In this document: piece by piece, positions 1-5,106 of the stretch
Layout: every line of letters begins with the position of its first letter
Position numbering within the stretch: the stretch's first letter is position 1
Source: Microcaldota archaeon
GTDB taxonomy: Archaea > Micrarchaeota > Micrarchaeia > Micrarchaeales > CABMGC01
Length of the DNA stretch: 5,113 nucleotides
Direction of reading: 5' to 3'
Assembly: GCA_021850955.1 (NCBI GenBank)
Contig: JAJZKH010000062.1
Span: forward strand, 1-5,113
Notes under the pieces: model-generated
Databases searched by the model: none
Told to the model about the DNA's origin: nothing
What the model saw: only the letters and a program-made list of their open reading frames with translations
Position numbers and translations under genes: made by a program

Positions 1-567
1 CAACCACATGAATCTGATGTAAGAAAAGAAGAGTTAGTTAGTATAGAAAACTCAGGAAGACTTCAATATCGACTAATGTTATTAGAACCTGTATTAAGGG
101 CAAAAGTTGAGTTCACAAAAGGTAAGATAACAGTTGTATATAATCCTAAAACAGCAAAGAACAGAAAAGAAAAGATAAGTAGAGAAGAGCTTATTACATT
201 CTTTGCAAATGAAGGTGTAAATGTTGCAAAATGTCCTCTAACAGAAAGGGACTTTGATTATTACGTTGAGATGTATACTTATCAATTTGATCCTCCTTCA
301 ATACGTGAAAGACCACCTTATGGATACACTGCAGCAGAATGGCAAAAAATGAAAGAAGAGTATCACACAAAAATGCAGTTATCTAAAGAAAAATCAAGAG
401 CTAAGTTTGAAGAATGGCAAAATGAGTATGCAATGGAGCATCCTGATGTTTTAGGTGAACATATTAAACACACTGCTCCTGAAAAGCAAACATTAATGCA
501 AAAAATCTTTGGAGGCAAGAAAGGTAAAAAGAAGAACGACAAAGGCTTCTGGTTCCACGGAGTATAA
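1..567 (+). CDS. Unrecognised protein, C-terminal part (5' end outside the window)
   Basis: The reading frame is open from base 1, so this is the last 188 codons of a longer gene. The first in-frame ATG, at 76, is probably an internal Met rather than the start, because the 25 codons before it are also open and read as ordinary protein. I do not recognise the family. Visible parts of the fragment are: an N-terminal segment that looks like alternating strand and helix, with a strand-like KITVVYNP near residues 43-50; a Pro/Tyr-rich segment (PPSIRERPPYGY) near residue 100; a long charged, Lys/Glu-rich predicted helix from about 110 to 150; and a basic tail (residues 171-181, GGKKGKKKNDK) ending in an aromatic FWFHGV. 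The basic tail could contact nucleic acid or membrane phosphates, but this is only inference. No signal peptide or membrane segment is visible in this part. It ends with TAA, converging on the aRF1 gene. Confidence 0.8.
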   Translation, partial: QPHESDVRKEELVSIENSGRLQYRLMLLEPVLRAKVEFTKGKITVVYNPKTAKNRKEKISREELITFFANEGVNVAKCPLTERDFDYYVEMYTYQFDPPSIRERPPYGYTAAEWQKMKEEYHTKMQLSKEKSRAKFEEWQNEYAMEHPDVLGEHIKHTAPEKQTLMQKIFGGKKGKKKNDKGFWFHGV

Positions 568-578
568 CTTAAATAGTA

Positions 579-605
579 TTTTTATTTTTTATTTATCTAA
601 TTTTT
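579..605 (+). terminator. T-tract terminator region after the left-edge gene
   Basis: Three T-runs (T5 at 579-583, T6 at 585-590 and T5 at 601-605) begin 12 nt after the TAA of the left-edge gene. No GC-rich hairpin precedes them. Runs of T on the coding strand are the usual intrinsic termination signal of archaeal RNA polymerase, so this is the likely 3' end of that transcript. Confidence 0.6.
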
Positions 606-639
606 AGGGTATAAGCTTCGATTCTCTTAAAGTTTAACT

Positions 640-646
640 AAAAAAA
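640..646 (-). terminator. T7 terminator tract after aRF1
   Basis: Seven A residues on the plus strand give a T7 run on the minus strand, starting 11 nt after the aRF1 stop codon. It is the expected archaeal termination signal for the release-factor transcript. With the plus-strand T-runs at 579-605 it makes a compact convergent terminator region. Confidence 0.55.
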
Positions 647-656
647 CATATACCTA

Positions 657-1850
657 TCATTTATATCTTAGAATAGCTCCTAATCCGCTATATCCCATTG
701 TGAACTCTTTTCCATACGAACTTTCTGAAGTTACAAAAACCACTTCGACTCCTAAGCTTTCTGCTTGTTCTATCAACTCTTCTAAAACATCTGTACCACT
801 AACTACTTCTAAAACGCCACCACACGTGTGTTTTTCCTCTCTATGTATTCCTACTTCTACCTTTTCAAATGTTTCTCCACAAGAAGTACATTTGTATTTT
901 ATTCTATGTAACTCTACTTCATCACTTAATATCAAAATTTTAACTTGATTATTGTTAAGTGCTTTTTTAGTATTCTCATAACCGAATGTTGCAAGACCAT
1001 TTCTAACTCTTTCCTGCATAAAATGCTCTATAACCTTTCTTTCCTTTGCAGCTTCTTCCTCCTTTAATAACTCTTGTGCCTTTTCAACAATTTCATGAAG
1101 TCCAAACTCATCAGTATACCCTATATCAAAGGTTCCTAAAATTTTAATTTGATAGTTCAACGTATGCCCCTTAATGAAACCCTCTTTAGCAGGTCCAGGT
1201 CCTCCTACAAGAACTCCGTTTATCTTAAACTGATTATTTACAAAAATTTCATTTATGCTCTCGCTTATTCTCTTGGCATAATCGTTTATGCTTTCTTCTA
1301 TTGCTCTTTGATATCTTTGTGCTGACTGACCTCCTTTTCTTACTTTGGCATGGGCTGTAGAGTTTAACTTTCTTACAACTTGTATATGCGCTCCTTTCAA
1401 AAGCCCTATTGTTGCTTCTCTTCCATCCATCGCAAGAAGACAATATGTATTTTTATTATCTAACAATACTTCTAAAGGTTCTAATAAAAATGTAGAATCA
1501 CATCGATATATGTTTACATTTATTGGAGAAGGAGGTTCTATTGAAAATAACTCAATTTCTACTTTGCTTTGGTTTTCAGAAACATTTCCACAAAAAATAG
1601 CAATTCCATTTTTGGGAGTTTCTTTAAATAATCTTAAATAACCGATTATTTTATCTATCGCACTAAGAACATTTCCTCTAGTTTGTTTTGATTTTATATT
1701 TGAAGATTCACTATACTCCTGTCTAAGTCTGTTTATTTCTTCATTTAACTGAAACTCTGCAGGAACATATACGCTTATTAACTCCGTACCGTAACCACGT
1801 ATCGATCTTAGCCGTTTCATCTCTTTTAAAATATTATAATCGCTTTTCAT
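657..1850 (-). CDS. prf1: Archaeal peptide chain release factor 1 (aRF1)
   Basis: Class I release factor that recognises all three stop codons in the ribosomal A site and triggers peptidyl-tRNA hydrolysis. All diagnostic motifs are present in the right order: GTE (residues 21-23) and NIKS (51-54) in the N domain, with YRCDSTF (115-121, the YxCxxxF motif) for stop-codon reading; GGQ (173-175) in the M domain for hydrolysis; and a C domain with a CxxC (321, 324) plus His341 and Cys343 that could bind zinc in the minidomain. The 397-aa length fits archaeal aRF1, which is usually slightly over 400. The residues before GGQ (AHAKVRKGGQ) differ from the PGKHxxGGQ form I recall as common. The ATG at 1850 is chosen because it lies just below a TATA box and no Shine-Dalgarno sequence is seen, which suggests a leaderless or nearly leaderless mRNA. 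The gene ends in TGA followed at once by TAG. It appears monocistronic, with its own promoter and terminator. Confidence 0.97.
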   Translation of the reverse strand: MKSDYNILKEMKRLRSIRGYGTELISVYVPAEFQLNEEINRLRQEYSESSNIKSKQTRGNVLSAIDKIIGYLRLFKETPKNGIAIFCGNVSENQSKVEIELFSIEPPSPINVNIYRCDSTFLLEPLEVLLDNKNTYCLLAMDGREATIGLLKGAHIQVVRKLNSTAHAKVRKGGQSAQRYQRAIEESINDYAKRISESINEIFVNNQFKINGVLVGGPGPAKEGFIKGHTLNYQIKILGTFDIGYTDEFGLHEIVEKAQELLKEEEAAKERKVIEHFMQERVRNGLATFGYENTKKALNNNQVKILILSDEVELHRIKYKCTSCGETFEKVEVGIHREEKHTCGGVLEVVSGTDVLEELIEQAESLGVEVVFVTSESSYGKEFTMGYSGLGAILRYK

Positions 1851-1859
1851 CTAACTTCA

Positions 1860-1880
1860 CAAATTTAATATTTAAATTTG
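1860..1880. repeat. Inverted repeat around the aRF1 TATA box
   Basis: CAAATTTA (1860-1867) and TAAATTTG (1873-1880) are perfect inverted copies separated by 5 nt, and the TATA box lies inside the structure. A symmetric site over a TATA box is where an archaeal repressor would act. In such AT-rich DNA it could also be chance. Confidence 0.45.
1869..1876 (-). promoter_or_regulatory. TATA box of the aRF1 gene
   Basis: The minus strand reads TTTAAATA here, close to the archaeal TATA consensus, centred about 22 nt upstream of the aRF1 ATG. That distance would put the transcription start at or within a few bases of the start codon. This agrees with the absence of a ribosome binding site. Confidence 0.6.
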
Positions 1881-1901
1881 TAATAACTAAAAATCAGTAA
1901 A

Positions 1902-2570
1902 CTACAAAGTTTTTAATCTTATTATGATTACTGCAAACAATATTATTACTGCAATTATCGATATATACATTGGGTATTGGTTTGAAGTACTTGGATAATT
2001 ATTTTGTACGTTGTAACCACTACTATTTTGATTACTAGTTACATATGGTACTGTGTTAACAGTAGTAGGGTTTGTTTTAGTTGTGTTATTACCTTGAGTT
2101 GTATTTGTTCGGTTAGTATTTGCAGATGTTGTATTTGTGCTATTAGCAATTGTTGTTTTACCATTAACTACTAATGTAAATGTAGTTGCAGATGTCGTAG
2201 GGTCGTCTCCTGTAGCAATAAATTGCAAATTATAACTTCCAGATTTAGTTGCTTTGGTTGTAGTTATTGTTGCTACTCCTGAAAAATTAGGGTCTTGTCC
2301 ATTAACACTAAAAGACACTGTAATTCCTTCAGATGATAAAGCACTTTCATTAACTACTGATATGTCAGTTCCCCATATGTTTCCGGAAGCTAACTTAACT
2401 GTGTAATTAATTGTAGTACTAGCTCCTTGATTAACATTTATTGTAGTTGGATTTACTATTATTTGTGAAGTTCCAATTCCTTGTTGTGCAAAAACAGTTA
2501 TCATTGATAAAAATGCAGTAACTATTAAGAAAAATGCACCACTTCTCAATTTATTTATTTTAATACTCAC
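1902..2570 (-). CDS. Secreted, C-terminally membrane-anchored surface protein with an Ig-like domain
   Basis: Specific function unknown; predicted to face the outside of the cell. Parts in order: a signal-peptide-like N-terminus (basic residues 4-9, hydrophobic 12-28, followed by AQQG); a Thr/Ser/Val-rich domain (about 33-136) with the alternating pattern of an Ig-like beta-sandwich; an Asn/Thr/Ser-rich linker (about 138-200); one transmembrane helix (about 201-217); and a short basic end (RLK). N-X-S/T sequons occur at N55, N74, N95, N143, N146, N153, N156, N161, N162 and N182, most of them in the linker, so it is probably N-glycosylated like S-layer and other archaeal surface proteins. At 222 aa it is too small for a typical main S-layer subunit. 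The GTG start is the only plausible one, since an in-frame TAG lies 18 nt upstream and the next Met is residue 23. AGGT at 2577-2580 gives a weak ribosome binding site. It follows the 57-aa membrane protein by 11 nt, probably as an operon. Confidence 0.85.
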   Translation of the reverse strand: MSIKINKLRSGAFFLIVTAFLSMITVFAQQGIGTSQIIVNPTTINVNQGASTTINYTVKLASGNIWGTDISVVNESALSSEGITVSFSVNGQDPNFSGVATITTTKATKSGSYNLQFIATGDDPTTSATTFTLVVNGKTTIANSTNTTSANTNRTNTTQGNNTTKTNPTTVNTVPYVTSNQNSSGYNVQNNYPSTSNQYPMYISIIAVIILFAVIIIRLKTL

Positions 2571-2576
2571 TTTAAA

Positions 2577-2580
2577 ACCT
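2577..2580 (-). promoter_or_regulatory. Weak ribosome binding site for the surface protein
   Basis: AGGT on the minus strand lies 6 nt before the GTG at 2570, a good spacing. It can pair with the CACCTCC end of archaeal 16S rRNA over 4 bases. It sits directly after the stop of the 57-aa gene, and this supports both the GTG start and co-translation of the pair. Confidence 0.4.
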
Positions 2581-2581
2581 A

Positions 2582-2755
2582 TTATTTTCTAAATCCTATG
2601 TCTATCCAAAGCCAAATTATGTCAGCTATGAAGATTATAATACCTAGAACAAGCCATAATGTATCGAAGTAACTTGTATATGTCCAGTAGATATCTGCAA
2701 GGCCTATTATTATACCCATTAATATGCTTATATTTGATTTCATCATATTTTTCAT
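2582..2755 (-). CDS. 57-aa small membrane protein with two duplicated transmembrane segments
   Basis: Short frame read directly from the minus strand (ATG at 2753-2755, TAA at 2582-2584 followed at once by TAG). The protein has a basic start (MKNMMK), a first hydrophobic helix at about 9-27, a short turn (SYFD), a second helix at about 32-52, and a basic end (RK). This fits a hairpin with both ends in the cytoplasm. The two helices share a repeated motif: GIIIGLADIYWTY (14-26) and GIIIFIADIIWLW (38-50), 24 residues apart, with 8 of 13 positions identical. Each places an Asp (D21, D45) and a Trp (W24, W48) at the same point inside the membrane. I do not recognise a family. It lies 41 nt after serS and 11 nt before the surface-protein gene, so it may be co-expressed with the latter. 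No strong ribosome binding site is seen. Starting at Met4 or Met5 is also possible. Confidence 0.72.
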   Translation of the reverse strand: MKNMMKSNISILMGIIIGLADIYWTYTSYFDTLWLVLGIIIFIADIIWLWIDIGFRK

Positions 2756-2785
2756 AAACTCATCAATATTTTTACTGTGGAAAAG

Positions 2786-2796
2786 GATAAATATCT
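2786..2796 (-). promoter_or_regulatory. Possible TATA box of the small-membrane-protein/surface-protein unit
   Basis: The minus strand reads AGATATTTATC, centred about 36 nt before the ATG at 2755, so the transcript would have a leader of roughly 10 nt. It sits immediately next to the serS stop codon. Read-through from serS is the alternative, since only a T4 run follows serS. Confidence 0.35.
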
Positions 2797-4113
2797 TTAT
2801 ACTTTTTTACTTCCTGAAATTTCTGTCTTACCATTCATATAAGGTACTAATGCAGATGGTATTTTTATTGTATTATTTTTAGTAAGATAATTTTCAACAA
2901 TTCCTAAAATAATTCTTGTTGTAGCTATTCCTGTACAGTTTAATGTATGTACATAATTTCTTTTACCAGCTTCATCATACTTTATATTCAATCTTAAACT
3001 TTGCCAATCACTACAATTAGAACCTGAAACTATCTCCCTAAATTTATCTTGTCCTGGCATATATACTTCTATATCGTATTTTTTAGCTGCTACAGTTCCT
3101 ATATCCCCAGTACAGATATTAATTATTCTATATGGTAACTCTAACTCCTTTACTAAATCTTCTGCATTTTTCATAATCTCTTCAAAGATTTCTTCTGAGT
3201 TTTCTGGCTTTGTTATTACATACTGTTCAACTTTGTAAAAGTGATGCACTCTAAAAATGCCTTTAGTATCTTTTCCATGTGAGCCAGCTTCACGTCTAAA
3301 ACAAGGAGTAACAGCAACATATTTTTTTGGAAGTTCATTTCCTGCAAAAACTTTTTCTGCATTATATGCTGCCATTGCATGTTCTGATGTAGAGATTAAA
3401 AATAATTCATCTTCTAATTTTTCATAATCCTCTTTTCCTGCTACTTCTGTTGTATCTGCTATTTTGTACAGGGCTTCCTCAAAATCTCCAAGAGCCGTAC
3501 TTCCTCTATAATACTCTTTTTTAAGCATTAAGGGTGGTGCAATTAACTCGTAACCTTTTTTTGTTAATCTATCAATTGCAAATCTTATCAGTGCTTGCTC
3601 TAAAAGTGCAAGATCACCTTTCAAGTAATAAAATCTTGCTCCAGAAACCTTTGCTGCCTGTTCTAAATCAATTAAATCTAACTTTTCAAGTATCTCACTA
3701 TCTGATGACATTTCCTTTTTCTTTATGCCTTGTGTTCTTTTTAACTCAATATTTTCAGTATCATCTTTTCCATAAGGTACACTTTCATCAAGTATATTTG
3801 GCATGTTCCAAAGAAGTTCTTCTATTCTTTTATTTTCTTCAAGTGTTTTATTTTCTAACTCTTGTATTTTTTTACCTATCTCTGCTAACTCTTTAACTTT
3901 ATCTTCATTTACCTTCTTACCTTGTTTTTTTAATTCAGAGATTTCTCTACTTCCAACATTTCTCTGTTTCTGTAAATCTTGAATTTTAGTATGTATCTTT
4001 CTAGAATCTTCATCTAATTTAAGTAGTTCATCTAATGGATAATCGCTTCTACGTTTTTCCATAGATTTGCGTATTTTATCGATGTTATCTCTTACATATT
4101 TAGTGGTCACCAT
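2797..4113 (-). CDS. serS: Seryl-tRNA synthetase
   Basis: Cytoplasmic class II aminoacyl-tRNA synthetase that attaches serine to tRNA-Ser using ATP. The 438-aa length is normal for the common (non-methanogenic) form. The N-terminal domain (about 28-105) is the long charged antiparallel coiled coil that grips the long variable arm of tRNA-Ser. The catalytic core follows: motif 1 around 180-197 (IDRLTKKGYELIAPPL); TSEHAM (242-247), matching the serine-site TAE loop with Ala replaced by Ser; motif 2 at 272-292 (FRREAGSHGKDTKGIFRV onward); SNCSDWQSLRLNI (365-377); and motif 3 at 389-412, with LNCTGIATTR carrying Arg400, which contacts ATP in this class. The start is supported by the family-like opening (KYVRDNIDKIRKSMEKR). 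An AAGGA stretch 5 nt before the ATG could be a weak ribosome binding site. It is divergent from tRNA-Leu. Confidence 0.97.
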   Translation of the reverse strand: MVTTKYVRDNIDKIRKSMEKRRSDYPLDELLKLDEDSRKIHTKIQDLQKQRNVGSREISELKKQGKKVNEDKVKELAEIGKKIQELENKTLEENKRIEELLWNMPNILDESVPYGKDDTENIELKRTQGIKKKEMSSDSEILEKLDLIDLEQAAKVSGARFYYLKGDLALLEQALIRFAIDRLTKKGYELIAPPLMLKKEYYRGSTALGDFEEALYKIADTTEVAGKEDYEKLEDELFLISTSEHAMAAYNAEKVFAGNELPKKYVAVTPCFRREAGSHGKDTKGIFRVHHFYKVEQYVITKPENSEEIFEEIMKNAEDLVKELELPYRIINICTGDIGTVAAKKYDIEVYMPGQDKFREIVSGSNCSDWQSLRLNIKYDEAGKRNYVHTLNCTGIATTRIILGIVENYLTKNNTIKIPSALVPYMNGKTEISGSKKV

Positions 4114-4166
4114 AAATATCCTTATTATTACTCATTACTAAGTATTAATCTAAAATTTAATCTTAA

Positions 4167-4176
4167 ATTATATATG
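4167..4176 (-). promoter_or_regulatory. Likely TATA box of serS
   Basis: The minus strand reads CATATATAAT about 54-63 nt before the serS ATG. This would put transcription start near 4146 and give a leader of roughly 30 nt. The region is very AT-rich, so other boxes nearer the gene cannot be excluded. Confidence 0.4.
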
Positions 4177-4228
4177 TTTTATGTATATTCTTAATTTCAA
4201 TTATTAACACAAAATCCATTTATCAAGG

Positions 4229-4243
4229 TTATAAATATATATT
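4229..4243 (+). promoter_or_regulatory. TATA box of tRNA-Leu
   Basis: TTATAAATATATATT on the plus strand is a strong archaeal TATA match. It lies about 43 nt upstream of the mature tRNA 5' end, so transcription would begin near 4260 and leave a short 5' leader for RNase P. The 165-nt gap 4114-4278 otherwise holds only AT-rich DNA, the divergent serS promoter and a direct repeat of TAAATTAC (4251-4258, 4260-4267). Confidence 0.6.
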
Positions 4244-4278
4244 TGAAGGATAAATTACATAAATTACTTTAAAACAAA

Positions 4279-4364
4279 GCAGGGGTGGCAGAGCTTGGCC
4301 AAATGCGACGGGCTTAGGACCCGTTCCTTTAGCGGGTGCGAGAGTTCAAATCTCTCCCCCTGCA
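4279..4364 (+). tRNA. tRNA-Leu (anticodon UAG)
   Basis: An 86-nt cloverleaf can be folded by hand. The acceptor GCAGGGG (4279-4285) pairs with CCCCTGC (4357-4363), with A4364 as discriminator. The D arm starts at 4288 with a 3-bp stem, GCA/TGC, and G18G19. The anticodon stem ACGGG/CCCGT (4308-4312, 4320-4324) closes the loop CTTAGGA, placing the anticodon TAG at 4315-4317, which reads CUA and probably other CUN leucine codons. A 15-nt variable arm (4325-4339) with a short stem is typical of tRNA-Leu, as is A73. The T arm GAGAG/CTCTC closes the loop TTCAAAT. There is no intron, and the 3' CCA is not encoded. T8-A14 and the other conserved positions are intact, so it should be functional. Confidence 0.97.
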
Positions 4365-4390
4365 CATTTAATTTATTATTTCTACATATT

Positions 4391-4395
4391 AAAAA
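4391..4395 (-). terminator. T5 tract after the distal toxin stop
   Basis: A5 on the plus strand is a T5 run on the minus strand, 3 nt after the TAA at 4399-4401. Its place just past the distal TAA, about 70 nt beyond the in-frame TGA, suggests that the 3' end of the transcript is laid out for the longer toxin frame. Confidence 0.35.
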
Positions 4396-4398
4396 TAA

Positions 4399-4803
4399 TT
4401 ATTTATCTCTGTAGTCAAATATTTTGTTATAATCTTCATGATTTACTATATCTAGCACATCAAGTCATATTAAAAGTATTTCAACTTCTGTATTATCTCG
4501 TTGTGGTTGTTTGATTGTGTATATAATTCTCCAACCTCCTGAAATATTAACTTTCCAAAGATTTGTAACATCATATTTTAATAAATATTTTTTACCTATT
4601 TTATTTTTAGGTATATGTATTCCTGAGTCATATTCACGTTTTAGTATACTTATCTTATTTTCTATCGATCTGAAAAGTGTTTGATTAAATGAATTTTCTA
4701 TACCTTTCTTGTGTTCTTCTTCTATCATTTTTTTAAGTTTCATGTATGACTCTTTAGCATCTCCGAGTAGTTTTATTGAAACACGCTTTTCTGTCAAATT
4801 CAC
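4399..4803 (-). pseudogene. RelE/ParE-superfamily toxin gene interrupted by one in-frame TGA
   Basis: The family acts as toxins, often ribosome-dependent mRNA nucleases, held in check by a partner from the same operon. The uninterrupted part is 112 codons (4803 to the TGA at 4465-4467). It opens with two charged helices and contains the core strand LWKVNISGGWRIIYTIK (82-98), typical of RelE-like proteins from archaea. After the TGA the same frame runs on for 21 codons to TAA (4399-4401): LDVLDIVNHEDYNKIF, then DYRDK. From memory of the family, this is the normal C-terminus, a final strand followed by a His-x-x-Tyr motif and an aromatic ending. So one base creates the TGA, by a change such as TTA to TGA. 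The 112-aa product would lack the last strand and His122/Tyr125 and is probably inactive, unless the TGA is read through or is a base error. The GTG start overlaps the upstream gene by 4 nt; TTG at 4795-4797 is a rival start, better spaced from the ribosome binding site. Confidence 0.7.
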
Positions 4804-5066
4804 ACCTCCAAACCTTCTTCTTCTGCAAACTCGAGCTTCTTGCTAGGATTGAAAGTCCATATAAAACCTTTTTTAGTTTCAAGAACCAAACCGCGTTTTT
4901 CCATGTAATCTAACGCTAAGTTTAGAGTTGAGCGCATAACCTTTGTAGGCATCTTTGCAAGTATTTGGTTTCTGCTAACTGGTTTATTTGCTGACTTTAC
5001 GGCATCTTCGATAGCGAGTATAGTTTTAAGTGTTGGATAATGTACAACCTCTTTTTGCGTTTGCAT
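4800..5066 (-). CDS. Winged helix-turn-helix protein, probable antitoxin/regulator of the toxin pair
   Basis: Small (88 aa) DNA-binding-type protein. After a short leader (MQTQKEVVHYPTLK), helix 1 covers about 14-26. PVSRNQILAKMPTKVMRSTLNLALDYMEKRGL (29-60) forms the helix-turn-helix, and VLETKKGFIWTF (61-72) is the beta wing. An acidic end (KLEFAEEEGLEV) could cover the basic toxin. Its stop TGA overlaps the GTG of the toxin gene by 4 nt, the usual arrangement for a toxin-antitoxin or toxin-derived pair. By analogy it would bind the toxin and repress its own promoter, but neither is shown by the sequence. The ATG at 5066 is the only candidate near the N-terminus and has no ribosome binding site, as is common for the first gene of an archaeal operon. 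Confidence 0.85.
   Translation of the reverse strand: MQTQKEVVHYPTLKTILAIEDAVKSANKPVSRNQILAKMPTKVMRSTLNLALDYMEKRGLVLETKKGFIWTFNPSKKLEFAEEEGLEV
4803..4809 (-). promoter_or_regulatory. Perfect Shine-Dalgarno for the toxin gene, inside the upstream coding end
   Basis: GGAGGTG on the minus strand is complementary over 7 bases to the CACCTCC of archaeal 16S rRNA, and it is the strongest ribosome binding site in the window. It encodes the last residues of the winged-helix protein and abuts the GTG at 4801-4803 with no spacing. It lies 5 nt before TTG at 4795-4797, so the sequence favours TTG (toxin residue 3) as the working start. Translation of the pair is probably coupled. Confidence 0.6.
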
Positions 5067-5079
5067 AATTAACTACTAA

Positions 5080-5106
5080 TAAATATATAACCTAATATAT
5101 ATATAT
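5080..5106 (-). promoter_or_regulatory. AT-rich promoter of the winged-helix/toxin operon
   Basis: Two TATA-like elements are present: TTATATATTTA (5080-5090), centred about 19 nt before the ATG, and an (AT)6 run (5095-5106), centred about 34 nt before it. The second would give a start site a few bases ahead of the ATG; the first is slightly too close. An 8-bp palindrome TGTGCACA (5106-5113) follows at the window edge and could be part of an operator. Confidence 0.4.

Noticed and set aside
700..948. Plus-strand open frame inside aRF1
   Set aside because: It lies fully opposite a confidently identified gene and its translation has no domain or membrane logic.
1249..1443. Second minus-strand frame inside aRF1
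   Set aside because: Out-of-frame reading of the same strand as aRF1; basic low-complexity product, no start signal.
1345..1641. Plus-strand open frame inside aRF1
   Set aside because: Antisense to the M-domain coding region of aRF1, including the GGQ motif at its left end; an antisense shadow without features of its own.
2753..2763. ATG at 2761-2763 as start of the 57-aa protein
   Set aside because: That ATG is in another frame and meets TGA after two codons.
3534..3896. Hydrophobic plus-strand frame opposite serS
   Set aside because: Leu/Phe-rich because it is the antisense of the Lys/Glu-rich coiled-coil region; a known artefact, not a membrane protein.
4251..4267. Direct repeat TAAATTAC x2 before tRNA-Leu
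   Set aside because: Only two 8-nt copies in very AT-rich DNA at the likely transcription start; chance is the simplest explanation.
4465..4467. Selenocysteine at the toxin TGA
   Set aside because: No SECIS-like hairpin is visible in the short AT-rich 3' region, the residue position is a buried strand with no expected redox role, and the trait is rare in archaea.
4279..4467. tRNA-Leu as an integration site of an island carrying the toxin pair
   Set aside because: No second copy of the tRNA 3' end is seen in the window and no integrase is present; composition does not change across the boundary.
4465..4802. Recoding of TGA as an amino acid genome-wide
   Set aside because: aRF1 itself and the winged-helix gene end with TGA, the latter exactly at the overlap with the toxin start, and Trp is encoded by TGG throughout. 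TGA acts as a stop here.
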